A DNA stretch of 64,000 nucleotides from Aurantiochytrium sp. KH105 (GCA_003116975.1 BGKB01000030.1:127399-191398); one strand, 5' to 3'; counted from the first letter of the stretch, positions 40,620 to 50,354 are shown. The notes: a model not told the origin generated them from the letters alone. Made by a program: numbers and translations.

Positions 40620-42311
40620 TTAGCTAAAGTCGATAGGCGCAAAGTTGAAGCCGTTCTCGGCAGCAGCACCCTGGGGCATGTCACCGAAAGTCATGGGCTT
40701 GAAACCACCGTCTGCCGGAGCAGCGTCGTTCATGGTGGTCGTGCCGAACGAGAACATGCTGCCCGACTCGTCAACGCCCGGAGCGACGTTCGTGCTGTCG
40801 TCATCGTCATCCTCAGCCGAAAAAAAGTTCTCGATGAGCTGTCGGGCCTTCTGGTACACCTCGTCGCTCTTGTGGCCTTGAAGGTTCTCGAGGTGCTCGA
40901 GACCGCCGTACTCCTCGATGAGAAGGCCGTAGCGCTCCTCGTCAATGGCGAGAATCGTCTCAAGACTGGTCATCATGAGCACGAGCACGCGGGTGTCAGC
41001 CTCGGCAAGAAGCGCGCACATGGGCTTAAGGGCGTTGTAGCGCTCGACAATGCAGCGCACATGCTCGGTGGCGCCACCCGAGCAAATGTTGGCCACAGCC
41101 CAGGCGGCCTCCTTGCGCACATGCCACTCGCCGTGCTCGAGGGCATCGACAATGGCCTCGGGCAGGCCAGGCATGGCAAGCAGGGCGCCGATCTGCTCCT
41201 TGGTACCGGCCGTGACGTTGGAGCAAGTCCACGCGACCTCCTTGCGGATCGACATCTTCGGGTGCTGAAAGAGCTCCTGCAGCTCGCGGAGGAGACCAGC
41301 ATCGATGGCCGCCTGCGTGTGCTTGTCCTCGCCCGTAACGATGTTACCGAGCGTACGAAGGCATGGGGGCACGCACTTGGACATGCCGGAGCGCAGAAGC
41401 TTGACAAGCGTCGGGCAGACGCCGGTCTGCACAATGGCATCGAGACGCTCGTTCTCACCGTCACTCACGTACGAGAGGGCCCAGCAAGCATCAACGGTGG
41501 CCTCTTCGTCGCCCGAGCTCTCAATAATGCGAGCCAGAACGGGGACGTACGGCGCGACCATGTTGAGCGCGGGACGAGGCTTGCTGCCGCGGCACAAGTT
41601 CGAGACGGCCCAGGTCACGTTGCGCATCATCGAGACGTTGGCAGGCTGCTGAAGGTTGGCGAGAAGGCCTTCCGGGAGGCCGGGCGTCGCGAGAACTTGG
41701 TCGCGCAGGCTGGAGCAGTCACCAGCGACGTTGCCCACACACCAGGCGGCCTGCTCGCGGACAGAGGGCTCCGCAGAGTTGAGAAGAGGCACGAGAAGGG
41801 GGAGAACGCCCACTTCCACGATGCTCTCGGTCAGGTCCGAAGAACCAACGTTGGTGAGTGCCCACGCAGCCTCAAACTGCAGAGCGGTGTCGTCATGGCA
41901 CTGTAGGAACTGGCACAGGTACGGCAAAAAGCCAGCGTCGATGACCTCCTGGACAGGCGGGTCCGTGGGCTTGGACAGTAGCTTGCGCAGCGCCTTGGTG
42001 CCGGCGATGCGCTGCTCGGCGCTGCCGTCCTGCATTGCCTGCAGCATTTGTGGGAGAGCCGACAGCTTGGCGGGGATCTCGGCGGCATCGTTGCTCGCGT
42101 TTGCGCCCTCCTTGGCCGGAGTCGAAGGCGCGGTCACCTCTTGGTTGGCGGTCTGTCGCCTCTTGCGGAGGTTATCCTCCCTGCGGCTCTTGCGGATCTG
42201 TACGGAGACCTCTTGCCTCTTCTTGCGGCACTCCTCCTGGTCGATGCCGCTCTTGGCGTTGCCCTTGCCGGCGACGGCGTTCGCGTCCATCTGAAAGTCG
42301 CTGAAAAGCAT
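40620..42311 (-). CDS. Importin subunit alpha (karyopherin alpha)
   Basis: 563 residues, intronless. It starts at ATG 42309-42311 (MLFSDFQMDANAV); a second ATG seven codons in (42290) is an equal choice. Residues about 25-55 are the importin-beta-binding domain: CRKKRQEVSVQIRKSRREDN followed by LRKRRQ. Residues about 85-500 are ten Armadillo repeats, with the NLS-groove Trp/Asn ladder (EAAWALTNVGSSD, EQAAWCVGNVAGD, VTWAVSNLCRG, DACWALSYVSDG, EVAWTCSNVTAG, EAAWAVANICSG). The acidic C terminus (AEDDDDDSTN) precedes a Phe/Gly-Met-rich tail (GSMFSFGTTTM). Family role: the classical NLS adaptor that docks with importin beta for nuclear import. Confidence 0.97.
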   Translation of the reverse strand: MLFSDFQMDANAVAGKGNAKSGIDQEECRKKRQEVSVQIRKSRREDNLRKRRQTANQEVTAPSTPAKEGANASNDAAEIPAKLSALPQMLQAMQDGSAEQRIAGTKALRKLLSKPTDPPVQEVIDAGFLPYLCQFLQCHDDTALQFEAAWALTNVGSSDLTESIVEVGVLPLLVPLLNSAEPSVREQAAWCVGNVAGDCSSLRDQVLATPGLPEGLLANLQQPANVSMMRNVTWAVSNLCRGSKPRPALNMVAPYVPVLARIIESSGDEEATVDACWALSYVSDGENERLDAIVQTGVCPTLVKLLRSGMSKCVPPCLRTLGNIVTGEDKHTQAAIDAGLLRELQELFQHPKMSIRKEVAWTCSNVTAGTKEQIGALLAMPGLPEAIVDALEHGEWHVRKEAAWAVANICSGGATEHVRCIVERYNALKPMCALLAEADTRVLVLMMTSLETILAIDEERYGLLIEEYGGLEHLENLQGHKSDEVYQKARQLIENFFSAEDDDDDSTNVAPGVDESGSMFSFGTTTMNDAAPADGGFKPMTFGDMPQGAAAENGFNFAPIDFS

Positions 42312-43197
42312 CTTTGCTTTCGCTCTCCAAGTCTGTCTGTTGTTTGTTTGGCTGTTTGTTTGCTTGTTTGTTTGTTTCGGCCGTGTGTTCGGTCGGTCGA
42401 TCTCTGCTTGTCCTGAGTCTGGCGTGCTCGGTCGTGAGCTCCTCTTTTTTCTCTAGCTGCCGAGCTTCGTCAAGGTTTCGGGTTTGCCGCGCCCGCGCGC
42501 GACTTTGCTCTCGCACGTGCGTCGCTCGCCTTTTCGAACGCCGATTTTGCGTTGCGCCGGACTAACCACCGACAGTTTCGGCCCCCGGCCAACGCCGTTG
42601 AACGTGGATATTCTCGAATACAGGGTATATCCTCGGCGAAAGGTCCGAGCTTCGGCCTCGAGTGGGGAGAGTTTTTACTAGCGAGGTTACGATAGCAGTA
42701 GGACCGCGACATTTGAATTTTTGAATTTTTGAATTTTTGAAGTTTGAGACCGGGACGGGAGCGGGACCGAGAGCGGTAAGGAAAAATGAATGTCACTATA
42801 GAGACAGAGAGCCTCGAAGATCGGGATGCGATCGATTACATTGCGCCCACCCACCACACACATGCAGAAAATTCACGCTTTGAGGCTGGAGAACTCGCGG
42901 TGCTGTTCTTCTCCAAAACAAAAGGAAGTAAAGAATGTTGCGAGAGCGTCTTGAGAGAGAGCGCGAGCGCCTTGAGAGAGAGGATTTGTGTGTGTCTTGA
43001 GAGAGAGCAAGAGCGTCTTGAGAGAGTGGGCCTTGAGAGCGGCGTGGGTTCTCTGCCTTGGCTCAAGATCGAGAGCGTGACACAGTCCTTTGGCAGTGGC
43101 CGCTCTCATTTCTTGCCTACGACTGCATTCATTGGTTGCTCGCCTTTTCCGTACTCCACCTCTTACATCAGAAAACAAACGAAGCCTTGGCTAGAGC
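42312..43197. promoter_or_regulatory. Importin alpha upstream region and TPR-IQ-LRR 3' flank
   Basis: 886 bp between two minus-strand genes. Near the importin start there is a (TTTG)n/(CTGT)n mixture (about 42320-42382). Further right are an octanucleotide GAATTTTT iteration (42713-42741) and a degenerate CTTGAGAGAG array (42946-43040). A 213-codon plus-strand frame from ATG 42786 overlaps the neighbouring gene antisense and is not called. Confidence 0.5.
42946..43040. repeat. Degenerate CTTGAGAGAG-type tandem repeat
   Basis: Five copies of a CTTGAGAGA core with 8-25 nt spacing. Confidence 0.8.
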
Positions 43198-45705
43198 CTA
43201 GCCTTCTGCTTGAACAAGTTTGCACAATCGCCCTCCCGCACCTTGCAAAGGTAGAGATCTCTCCGGTTTATGACCAAGATAACTTGCCGCAACAGGAGCG
43301 CGATGAAAGGACCGAACGAGAGCGTCCGCACAGATCTGCGAGATCTCGTGACAGAGCCGTACGGAGACAAAGTTGCTGTGCAGAGTCACGTCGTGCAAGG
43401 TTCCACGACGCGCCGCGCCCCGAATAACGAGAGCTCCGACTTCCGTCACAAAGTTTTCCGCCAGATGCAAAGCCGATAACCGGCTTCCAGGACGGGTCGT
43501 TGCTTCGGCCAGGGCTTGCGCGCCATTGTCCCCAATTCGATTCGCTCGCAAATCAAGCTCTTCCAAAGAAACGGCCAAACCCGCGAGCGTACATGCCCCC
43601 CTGTCGCCGATTTCGTTGCCCTCGAGTCCGAGCCGCCGGAGGCGTGGACTTCCGGCAAGTGCGACGACGATGGCCTCACACGAGGCATCGCCAAGCTGCA
43701 TCGCGCAAAGTCTCACGGTCGAAAGTTGGCTAGCTTGCAACAACCGTGGAAAGAGCGTACGCGAGAAGTGAGCATCTGCGCATGAGTTTCCGGAAGCTGT
43801 GCTTTGCAGATTGATGGTTCGCAGACTCTGCAATTCGCCATGCTCGACGCGCTCCCAAATATGCTCGCTCACCGAAGGATCTGCCCCTGCGCCGCTTATT
43901 CCAAGTTCGACGAGATTGTCCGCATTCGTCGCAATGTGCTTCACAGCGTCCAAGGACGCTACAGGATCTGGGCTCGAGATCAGTCCATGAGCTTGATGCG
44001 AAGAAGAAGAAGAAAAAGGAGAAGGACATTTTCTCTTTCCTCTTTTTGACAATGGGTTAAACGTTGCACCGCTGCTGTGGAGTTTGCCTCGCGAGTGGAG
44101 ACGCGAGATTCGATCGGGAATGGAATTCCATCGAAGAAGATCGTAGTTCCGTTGTCGCTGCAAACGCGAGTCCACACAACCTCGTGCCACGAGCCGCCTT
44201 CGGTGTATTGCTTGCAGACGAGTCAGAGGAACGACGACGCATCGTACAAACTTCTCCTCACGGAGGCGCCGCGCACGTGCTCTTGCCAAGAGCATTCGCA
44301 CAAAAGCTTCGATACGGGTTGCAGCACGGCGCCATCTTTGCAAGCGCTTAACTTGACGAGCCACTGCGTAGCCTCGATAAATCCGCTGAATTGTTGTCGC
44401 GGCATAGCGTACACGACGCATATCTGCCAGCATTGCACGGCACTGCAAGCGTGCAAAGTAGCCTCGAAGAAAGCATTGGATTCGGAGTGCCGCGCGTTCC
44501 CGTTCGCGCCGTACACGCAGATGCGCAAGCGATGCGCGTGTCCGGACCCCGCGCCAGATGGCTGCCAGTTTGGTCATACCGCGCCGAAAACGGCTCATGC
44601 GAAAGGCTACACTTTGGCCAATTGTCTCCCACAATGCGCAGCTTAGCATACAGGCCGCAATGCGAAGTTCTTTTTGCGCCTCGATCACCGAGCGAAAGCG
44701 CTTTCTTGCATAGTGGCCCCTGACGCGGGCCTGAACTTTGCTTACCATGGCGTGCTCATAGTCAAAATAGGATCCCCAAGACGCCGGACTCCAGCGACGC
44801 AAGGCAACTCGTGCGCGAGCATCCATTGGACGCATATGGAACGCGGTCGCAGCAGCCTGCTCAGCATTGGCGTCGTCACCAATACTCTTGTACGCGAAAG
44901 CCAGGTGCAGCCATAAACGAGGACATTGCTGGCCTTGCTCAGTATTGAGGCCGTGAAGTGTGGCCTTTATGGACAGCTGGGTCTGATTCTCTTTCTGACA
45001 GCGGGTTGCAAGGTTGTACCAGGTGTCAGCTGCCTCGCACCACGCTTTCACCGATGTGACATCTTTGCGACGATCGCGGCGTTTCGAAAAGGCATCTTCA
45101 AATGCTTGATCTGCGTGCTCCTCATACCTTCCCCTATATGCGCGTCCCTGCGCTCTGTTGCTCGCTTGCTGCTCTTGCAAACAGACGCCGAGAAGCAAGA
45201 GCACCTCGCTCTCGCGAAGAATTGGCTTTTTTGCCATCGATGTAGTGTCGTCAAACTCGTCACCGGCAAGAACGCCGAGTAGATACTCTGCCGCATCGTC
45301 GTGCGCACCCATATTCCATGCCGCGCTTGCCTGTGTTAGCGCGAGACGTTGAAGCTGTGCCTTGGAAGCAAGAGCTCGCGCCTCGGCAAGGACAAGCTCT
45401 GTTTCCTCAAATCTGCACTGCAACGTGAGTGCGTTTGCGAGAGTCATCAGATTTTCAGCTCGTACGCGTGCAGCTCTTCGTTTGCTCTTGTTCTTCTTCT
45501 TCTTGCTCGACATTATCTGCGTCCCCTCCGCGTCGACCTGGACGCTGCGTCGAAGCAGCTCCGTGGCCTCTGCCAGCGCATCGACAATATGCACGGCGGC
45601 GTCAGCATCGTTTTCGGCTTCGCCGTCCTCGCAGAACGCGCGTCGCTCGCATCTTTCAAGAATGCCCTTCGCGCGTGCCGCGGTCTCCTCGGCGTCCGCG
45701 GCCAT
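43198..45705 (-). CDS. TPR-IQ-LRR multidomain protein
   Basis: Taken from the ATG at 45703-45705 (MAADAEETAARAKG): 835 residues. A farther ATG at 46005 would add 100 residues, but that segment runs through a GCGTC-type leader repeat. Order of parts: N-terminal TPR-like helices (AENLMTLANALTLQCRFEET, SVKAWCEAADTWYNLATRCQ, WLHLAFAYKSIGDDANAEQA); then at least four IQ motifs for calmodulin (VSKVQARVRGHYARKRF, LRIQCFLRGYFARLQCR, TTIQRIYRGYAVARQVKRL, TRLQAIHRRRLVARG); then a basic linker; and from about residue 630 ribonuclease-inhibitor-type leucine-rich repeats (RLRRLGLEGNEIGDRGACTL, SLEELDLRANRIGDNGAQAL, RLSALHLAENFVTEVGAL). No kinase or motor domain is seen. Inference: a calmodulin-dependent scaffold, possibly ciliary or cytoskeletal. 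Confidence 0.85.
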   Translation of the reverse strand: MAADAEETAARAKGILERCERRAFCEDGEAENDADAAVHIVDALAEATELLRRSVQVDAEGTQIMSSKKKKNKSKRRAARVRAENLMTLANALTLQCRFEETELVLAEARALASKAQLQRLALTQASAAWNMGAHDDAAEYLLGVLAGDEFDDTTSMAKKPILRESEVLLLLGVCLQEQQASNRAQGRAYRGRYEEHADQAFEDAFSKRRDRRKDVTSVKAWCEAADTWYNLATRCQKENQTQLSIKATLHGLNTEQGQQCPRLWLHLAFAYKSIGDDANAEQAAATAFHMRPMDARARVALRRWSPASWGSYFDYEHAMVSKVQARVRGHYARKRFRSVIEAQKELRIAACMLSCALWETIGQSVAFRMSRFRRGMTKLAAIWRGVRTRASLAHLRVRRERERAALRIQCFLRGYFARLQCRAMLADMRRVRYAATTIQRIYRGYAVARQVKRLQRWRRAATRIEAFVRMLLARARARRLREEKFVRCVVVPLTRLQAIHRRRLVARGCVDSRLQRQRNYDLLRWNSIPDRISRLHSRGKLHSSGATFNPLSKRGKRKCPSPFSSSSSHQAHGLISSPDPVASLDAVKHIATNADNLVELGISGAGADPSVSEHIWERVEHGELQSLRTINLQSTASGNSCADAHFSRTLFPRLLQASQLSTVRLCAMQLGDASCEAIVVALAGSPRLRRLGLEGNEIGDRGACTLAGLAVSLEELDLRANRIGDNGAQALAEATTRPGSRLSALHLAENFVTEVGALVIRGAARRGTLHDVTLHSNFVSVRLCHEISQICADALVRSFHRAPVAASYLGHKPERSLPLQGAGGRLCKLVQAEG

Positions 45706-46250
45706 TTCCTCGGAGGCCGCGCCCGCGTCGAGCGTCGCCTTGGTTCTTGGTTCTCTTTTCTCAGCCAAGTCGCGTCGCGTCGCGTCGAGTCCAAGAGCGC
45801 CTCGGGCGCGGAAGCCTTCGCGCCCCCCTCTTAAAACTGAGACACCTGTTCTGAGCGGAGTGTAGAGGGGTAATGCAGGAGTCTCTGTAAGTTTGCTACA
45901 AGCCCCTCTGGGCGGGGACGATTTTCGGGAACAACAGGAGGGTAGGGGGGTTATGCGAGGAAACGCAAGGAGGAGGACTAAGCAAGGCGTCAACAAGGCG
46001 AGCATTGTGCATAAGCTGTACGCGAATCCTGTTCGAGAAGACGAAACCGGGCGTCGACGGGAAGCGCGCAGAGACTGCTCTGGCCTGGCGGGAGGGCTCG
46101 AAAGGCCGGGGAACACAGCGTCAGCTCGCAAGGCTTGCTTGCTCGCTTCCTAAGCTTGCTTGCTTGCTCTGCTCTGTCGGTCGGGCCAGCGGCGCGGCGG
46201 GTACTCCTGCACGGCCGGAGGGAACGTACCGTGCGAAGCTGGCGAGCACG
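45706..46250. promoter_or_regulatory. Divergent region between TPR-IQ-LRR and VTT genes
   Basis: 545 bp between divergent starts. It carries a short (GCGTC)n run near 45770-45788 on the side of the minus-strand gene. No separate gene is supported. Confidence 0.5.
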
Positions 46251-47027
46251 ATGAGCGTCAAGGTGGCGCTCGTCGGCGGCGTGACGGCGGCGGCCGTTGC
46301 CGGGGCAGCGCTATGGCAAAGCGGCATGACCGTGGAGGAAGTAATCGTCCTGGCCAAAGACCAAATGGACAACCTGGAGGACGTGCTCCGAGAGCTCGGG
46401 CCGGTCAAGGGCCCTTTCTTGCTCTTTATCATTTATGTCATTTCAACGATCTTCATGCTTCCGCTCTGGGGATTCCACATGACCACGGGCTACGTGTATG
46501 GAACCTTTTACGCAGCAATGCTCATCGCCACGACCCAGGCACTTGCTGCGGGAGCAGCCTTTACGATGTCGCGCTACGTTGTCGGGCCGTACGTGCGCGG
46601 CTTTCTCGAGCGAAAGTACGGACGAAAATTCTTTGCCATTGATCGTGCCGTCAGTGACGAGGGCCTCAAAATCACTCTCTTGTTGCGCCTCTCTCCTTTG
46701 ATCCCCTTTGGCATGAACAATTACCTGTGTGGCATTACGCAAATGAAGCTTTGGGAATTCGTTGTTGGCACCTGGCTCGGCGTCTTGCCAGGCACGACTG
46801 CTTACTGCAATGTTGGCGCCATGGGTAAAACGGCTCTTGACAAGGGCACCACGCCATTGCAAAAGGGCGTCATGGTGCTTGGGCTTTGCGCAGGTCTCGC
46901 CGTCGTCAAGATTCTCTCAGACCTTAGCAGCAAGGCTCTCAAAGACGCTGGCATCGGAGACGAGGGCGCCGAGGACGCCAACAAATCTGCCGCAGTGTCT
47001 TCGCCCGAGTCGAAAAAATCCAAGTAG
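46251..47027 (+). CDS. VTT-domain (SNARE-associated Golgi / TVP38-TMEM64 family) membrane protein
   Basis: 258 residues from the ATG at 46251. It has a hydrophobic N terminus and four to five further membrane segments. The VTT/DedA signature is clear: LPLWGFHMTTGYVYGTFYAA, then LLRLSPLIPFGMNNYLCG and EFVVGTWLGVLPGTTAYCNVG, where the Arg-Pro-x-x-P and G-x2-P elements are the re-entrant-loop residues of the family. The tail ends SKKSK, a KxKxx-like ER-retrieval signal (inference). Family knowledge: VTT proteins (VMP1, TMEM41B, TVP38, DedA) act at ER/Golgi membranes, and several are phospholipid scramblases. The subgroup is nearest TVP38/TMEM64. Confidence 0.9.
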   Translation: MSVKVALVGGVTAAAVAGAALWQSGMTVEEVIVLAKDQMDNLEDVLRELGPVKGPFLLFIIYVISTIFMLPLWGFHMTTGYVYGTFYAAMLIATTQALAAGAAFTMSRYVVGPYVRGFLERKYGRKFFAIDRAVSDEGLKITLLLRLSPLIPFGMNNYLCGITQMKLWEFVVGTWLGVLPGTTAYCNVGAMGKTALDKGTTPLQKGVMVLGLCAGLAVVKILSDLSSKALKDAGIGDEGAEDANKSAAVSSPESKKSK

Positions 47028-47419
47028 AGTTTTGTCCGTTCGCACTGGCATGCGGACACCATGTAGTTTTCGAGCCGCGCTCCGTTGGTTTGCTTCGCGG
47101 CGGCAGGTCGGCTTGTTTGCATCATTCCCCACTCCGCCAACTTCCCCTCCCCACAATCCTATTTTCTCATTTCTCTCTTTCCTTCTCTCGTTTCCACCGA
47201 CTATGTCTCTCTTTGGCTCACAGTAAAGTCTCCTTCGCATACACCTTTGATCAAAGCAATCTATCAACTTTCTTTTCTTTCATTTGCAGATTTTGCTAAA
47301 GCACAGTGCAAAAGCCCCGGCGTCGCATACGAGTCGTGGGTATACTTTCCATGGTGCACAATCGCTGATAATTCGCCGCTGAAGCGAAAAAAGAAGAAAA
47401 ATGAAAAGTTTATAAACAC
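47028..47419. other. Convergent 3' flanks, VTT / FYVE-EHD genes
   Basis: 392 bp between converging stops, T-rich on the plus strand (47150-47300) and A-rich near 47390. No gene is seen. Confidence 0.6.
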
Positions 47420-49303
47420 CTACTGCGCGTCACTCGTGGGCATCCAGGATGGTGGAAGCTCCTCAGGCAAGGGCTCGTCCTTGAGAGCAAAAATCTCAAT
47501 GAGATGTCTGGCAATGGCAAACTCCTCGAGCGTGAGAGACCCATCTTGATCAAGGTCGCTCAGGTTCCAGATTTGCCGGAGCTTGGACTTGGCGACCCCT
47601 GTGGCCACGAGAAGATCACGCACCTCGTTTCCATGAATCTTCCGCTTCCCATCGACATCACGCACAGGACCAAGGGCATCAAACTCGCCGCTGTAAAGCG
47701 CAAGTGACTCGGGATCGACAGCCCAATCCTTGTTTGTGACGCTCAACGGAGGCGTGGCACCATCTTTTGCGCCAAAAGGATTCTCATCGCCGGCTGATCG
47801 CTTCGCCTCCGCGGCTCGCTTTCGACCGGCTTCTGCCGTATGCTGCGCATGTAGTCGAGGAAGATGAGAAGAGAGTATATCGTTGAGCTCAACGATCATG
47901 CGCTGATTAAGCGGAGGGAACTTGGAGAGATCGTTGTCAGTGTGCGTCTTGAGGGCGCGACGAAAGGTTTCGGGCCGCGGAAAATCGCCGAGGGGCACGC
48001 CGTGCTTGCGGTGAATTTCCTGGTACTCGTTCTCCAACGAGTCGAGCATCTTTTGCAGCGCTTTCTCCTTGAACATAAGAGGGAGTTTGTTACGCAAATG
48101 GTCAACGATGAGTGCGTGCGTCTTGGCAGCACGTGCGCGCTTGACAACTTCATTGACCTTGCGCGTGATGGCCGATCCGGGTAGGGAGCGAAGGTCATCG
48201 ATGAGATCAGTGCTCTCCTTACGAAAGAGCTCCTCAAAGATGCGGTTTTGCAAGGGGTTATCCCAAAAGCTGCCCACGTAGACGCGCACCACCTCTGGAG
48301 TTCGAATGATCTTACCAAGGGACCACATGAGGGCGCCATGCACGCGCATGAGCTGCTGCGCATCGACGGCATCTGCCTTGTTGAGCACGACGCGAATTTT
48401 TTCGTCGTGGCCGCGCAGCGCGGCAATCGCTGTCTGGAACTCGTCACTAATGTCCAGCTTATGAGCATCAAAAAGCAAGAGGATGCGGTCGCAGCGGCCC
48501 GCAAACCATTCCACCACACCTGTGTAATCGTACGAGCGGCCGATTCGCTGCTTCTCTCCAGCGAGGACGCCCGGGGTGTCGACAAAGGTAATGTGCTTCA
48601 AGATGCTCGCTTTGTTGCCCTCCGCCGTCGTGCTCGTTTGGGCGCACTCTAATTTGTCAAGAAAGGCGGCGCCAAAGCGCTGCAGCGAGCGAAACGGACG
48701 ATCCGACTGCACGGCGAGAGCGTTGCCAGGGATCACTGTGTCAGTGCTGCTGGGGTCGTCGCTACCTGCAACAATGGTGAAGCGGTCGGTTGTGGGCTCC
48801 GGGCCGATGCGCTGGCCTGGGAAGTCGCGTCCCACGAGATACCGGATAAATGACGTCTTGCCCACGGAGTACTGGCCGATGAGGAGTACCATGGGCTTGG
48901 CGTCAAAGTCAGCATCGGTCATGACGGGCGAATAGAATTCGCCAAACTTGAATTGGACCTCTAGCGGCTTGATGCCTGCGCGGTAGAGCCGCTTCAAACC
49001 TTCGACGGTGGCGTCGTTATGGGTCGCGTTGGTGCTGCCTGCGCCAGAGTCGCTGCTGGTGATGCTTGTGTAGCAGCTTTCGCATACGCGTTGCGGCGAG
49101 TTCTTGCTAAAGCCGAGCTCAGGGAGCGCCACGTACCGGGCTGCGCACCGTGCGCAAAACACGGATCCGCACTTGCGGCAGTGGTGCTTGCGGACCGACA
49201 TGGAGAACTTGGTGTCGCACGCCTCGCAGTTCAGGACAAACTCATCCTTCACCCAGTGCGACACGTCCGGGCCCGTTGCCGTCGCGCTGCTGCTCGACGA
49301 CAT
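47420..49303 (-). CDS. FYVE-EHD fusion: FYVE zinc finger, EHD ATPase and C-terminal EH domain
   Basis: 627 residues, intronless, ATG at 49301-49303. Residues about 16-82 are a FYVE finger: WVKDEF, eight Cys in CEAC/CRKCG/CARC/CESC spacing, the PI3P-binding RKHHCRKCG, and RVCESC. From residue about 105 comes the dynamin-like EHD module: YRAGIKPLEVQFKFGEFYSP, the P-loop GQYSVGKTSF, PTTDRFT (switch I), FVDTPGVLAG and LNKADAV, then the helical segment. The last 100 residues are an EH domain with an EF-hand loop (SDLDQDGSLTLEEF) and the NPF-pocket Trp (QIWNLSD). Family role: EHDs oligomerise on endosomal membranes and drive tubulation/scission. Animal EHDs lack FYVE, so PI3P binding in cis is the oddity. 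Confidence 0.93.
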   Translation of the reverse strand: MSSSSSATATGPDVSHWVKDEFVLNCEACDTKFSMSVRKHHCRKCGSVFCARCAARYVALPELGFSKNSPQRVCESCYTSITSSDSGAGSTNATHNDATVEGLKRLYRAGIKPLEVQFKFGEFYSPVMTDADFDAKPMVLLIGQYSVGKTSFIRYLVGRDFPGQRIGPEPTTDRFTIVAGSDDPSSTDTVIPGNALAVQSDRPFRSLQRFGAAFLDKLECAQTSTTAEGNKASILKHITFVDTPGVLAGEKQRIGRSYDYTGVVEWFAGRCDRILLLFDAHKLDISDEFQTAIAALRGHDEKIRVVLNKADAVDAQQLMRVHGALMWSLGKIIRTPEVVRVYVGSFWDNPLQNRIFEELFRKESTDLIDDLRSLPGSAITRKVNEVVKRARAAKTHALIVDHLRNKLPLMFKEKALQKMLDSLENEYQEIHRKHGVPLGDFPRPETFRRALKTHTDNDLSKFPPLNQRMIVELNDILSSHLPRLHAQHTAEAGRKRAAEAKRSAGDENPFGAKDGATPPLSVTNKDWAVDPESLALYSGEFDALGPVRDVDGKRKIHGNEVRDLLVATGVAKSKLRQIWNLSDLDQDGSLTLEEFAIARHLIEIFALKDEPLPEELPPSWMPTSDAQ

Positions 49304-50354
49304 CTTGTCTCCGCCTCACTTGCCCGAATGAATGCGACGAGGAAGAGAGACTCGAACCGTCTGCCCTCGCGACGAGCTCGCCGCGAGGCTCGCGTGTCAC
49401 AAGGGGCACAAGACGCGCTTCGCTCGGGCCCCGTCAGCTGAGATGGCCTACGCGCCCGTTTGCTCGCTGTCTATCGCTTGGCTTTTGCTTGCTTGCTTGG
49501 CTTCGAAAGATTCTGGATCCATTCGATTCATTCAAGGTGTTTGCCCCTAGCTATTGCGGTAGCTGCAGCAGCTGCTGCTGCTCAATATGACGCTCATGGC
49601 GAGGGACGAGATGGAGTTGTTCATGAATGAGACGCGGAGGAGGAGAAAAAGTATACAAGAACAACGAGAAGAACATCAGGCTGGAGATGCCATGCATGAT
49701 GATGTCGTGGTTAGATGACGCTGGTTGCCACGAGCAAACCAACCCACTCGATTCTCACACCAACCAACCAAGACGCTCACTTATCTCCGACCAAATCGAT
49801 GCTCATAACGTCAACGATGATGGGGACTCGTGACCGCCAGTCAGCCTCATCACGGGCCTCGCAGGCCTCGCAGACATTGCAGCGTTAGCCCACCCCCCTT
49901 GGCAGCGCACCGTCTCCACCGGAGCCGGCCGGCCTCCACTGGCACCCTCGTCGCCATCCAGGCCTCGCCAATCTTCTGAGGCTCGGCAGCGAGCTAGCCA
50001 GCGACAGCGACAACGACCCGCGTGCCGCTGCCGCTGGAAGAGTCCTCGTTTGCACGGACCGTGGGTGCTCACAACTCGTGCGCATGTCAATTGTAAAAAA
50101 AAAAATTCAGGCCGCCCAAAATTGCCGCAAGGAGGGAGCTCTCTCTTCCGCTTCCAGCTCAGCCGTCGGTGGGAGCGACGCCGCGCAAGAGAGCAGAACC
50201 CAAACATATGTCTCGCCGTGGACGTTTCCTTCGTACCGCGAGAGGCCAGAAAGACCCCCTCCGCGACGGGGCGACGCCTCCTCGCGCGTCTGGCTCGAGG
50301 CAGGCGGCCGCGGTGATCATCTGACCCTCCAGGGTGGACGGAGACTCTGGCCGA
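49304..50354. promoter_or_regulatory. Divergent region between FYVE-EHD and the first GT8 gene
   Basis: 1.05 kb. The last 150-180 bp (about 50180-50354) are homologous to the region upstream of the second GT8 gene (about 52815-53050), sharing GGCGACGCCTCCTCGCGCGT, so the promoter was duplicated with the gene. No separate gene is supported. Confidence 0.6.

Noticed and set aside
40872-41906. 344-codon plus-strand frame antisense to importin alpha
   Set aside because: Shadow of the Armadillo repeats; no domain, and the importin alpha reading is unambiguous.
42786-43427. 213-codon plus-strand frame from a good-context ATG
   Set aside because: Its middle translates the CTTGAGAGAG repeat and its end is antisense to the LRR region of the adjacent gene; no recognisable domain.
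49330-49450. tRNA-like T-loop (GGTTCGAGTC on the minus strand)
   Set aside because: The T-stem does not pair and no matching acceptor or anticodon arm could be found.
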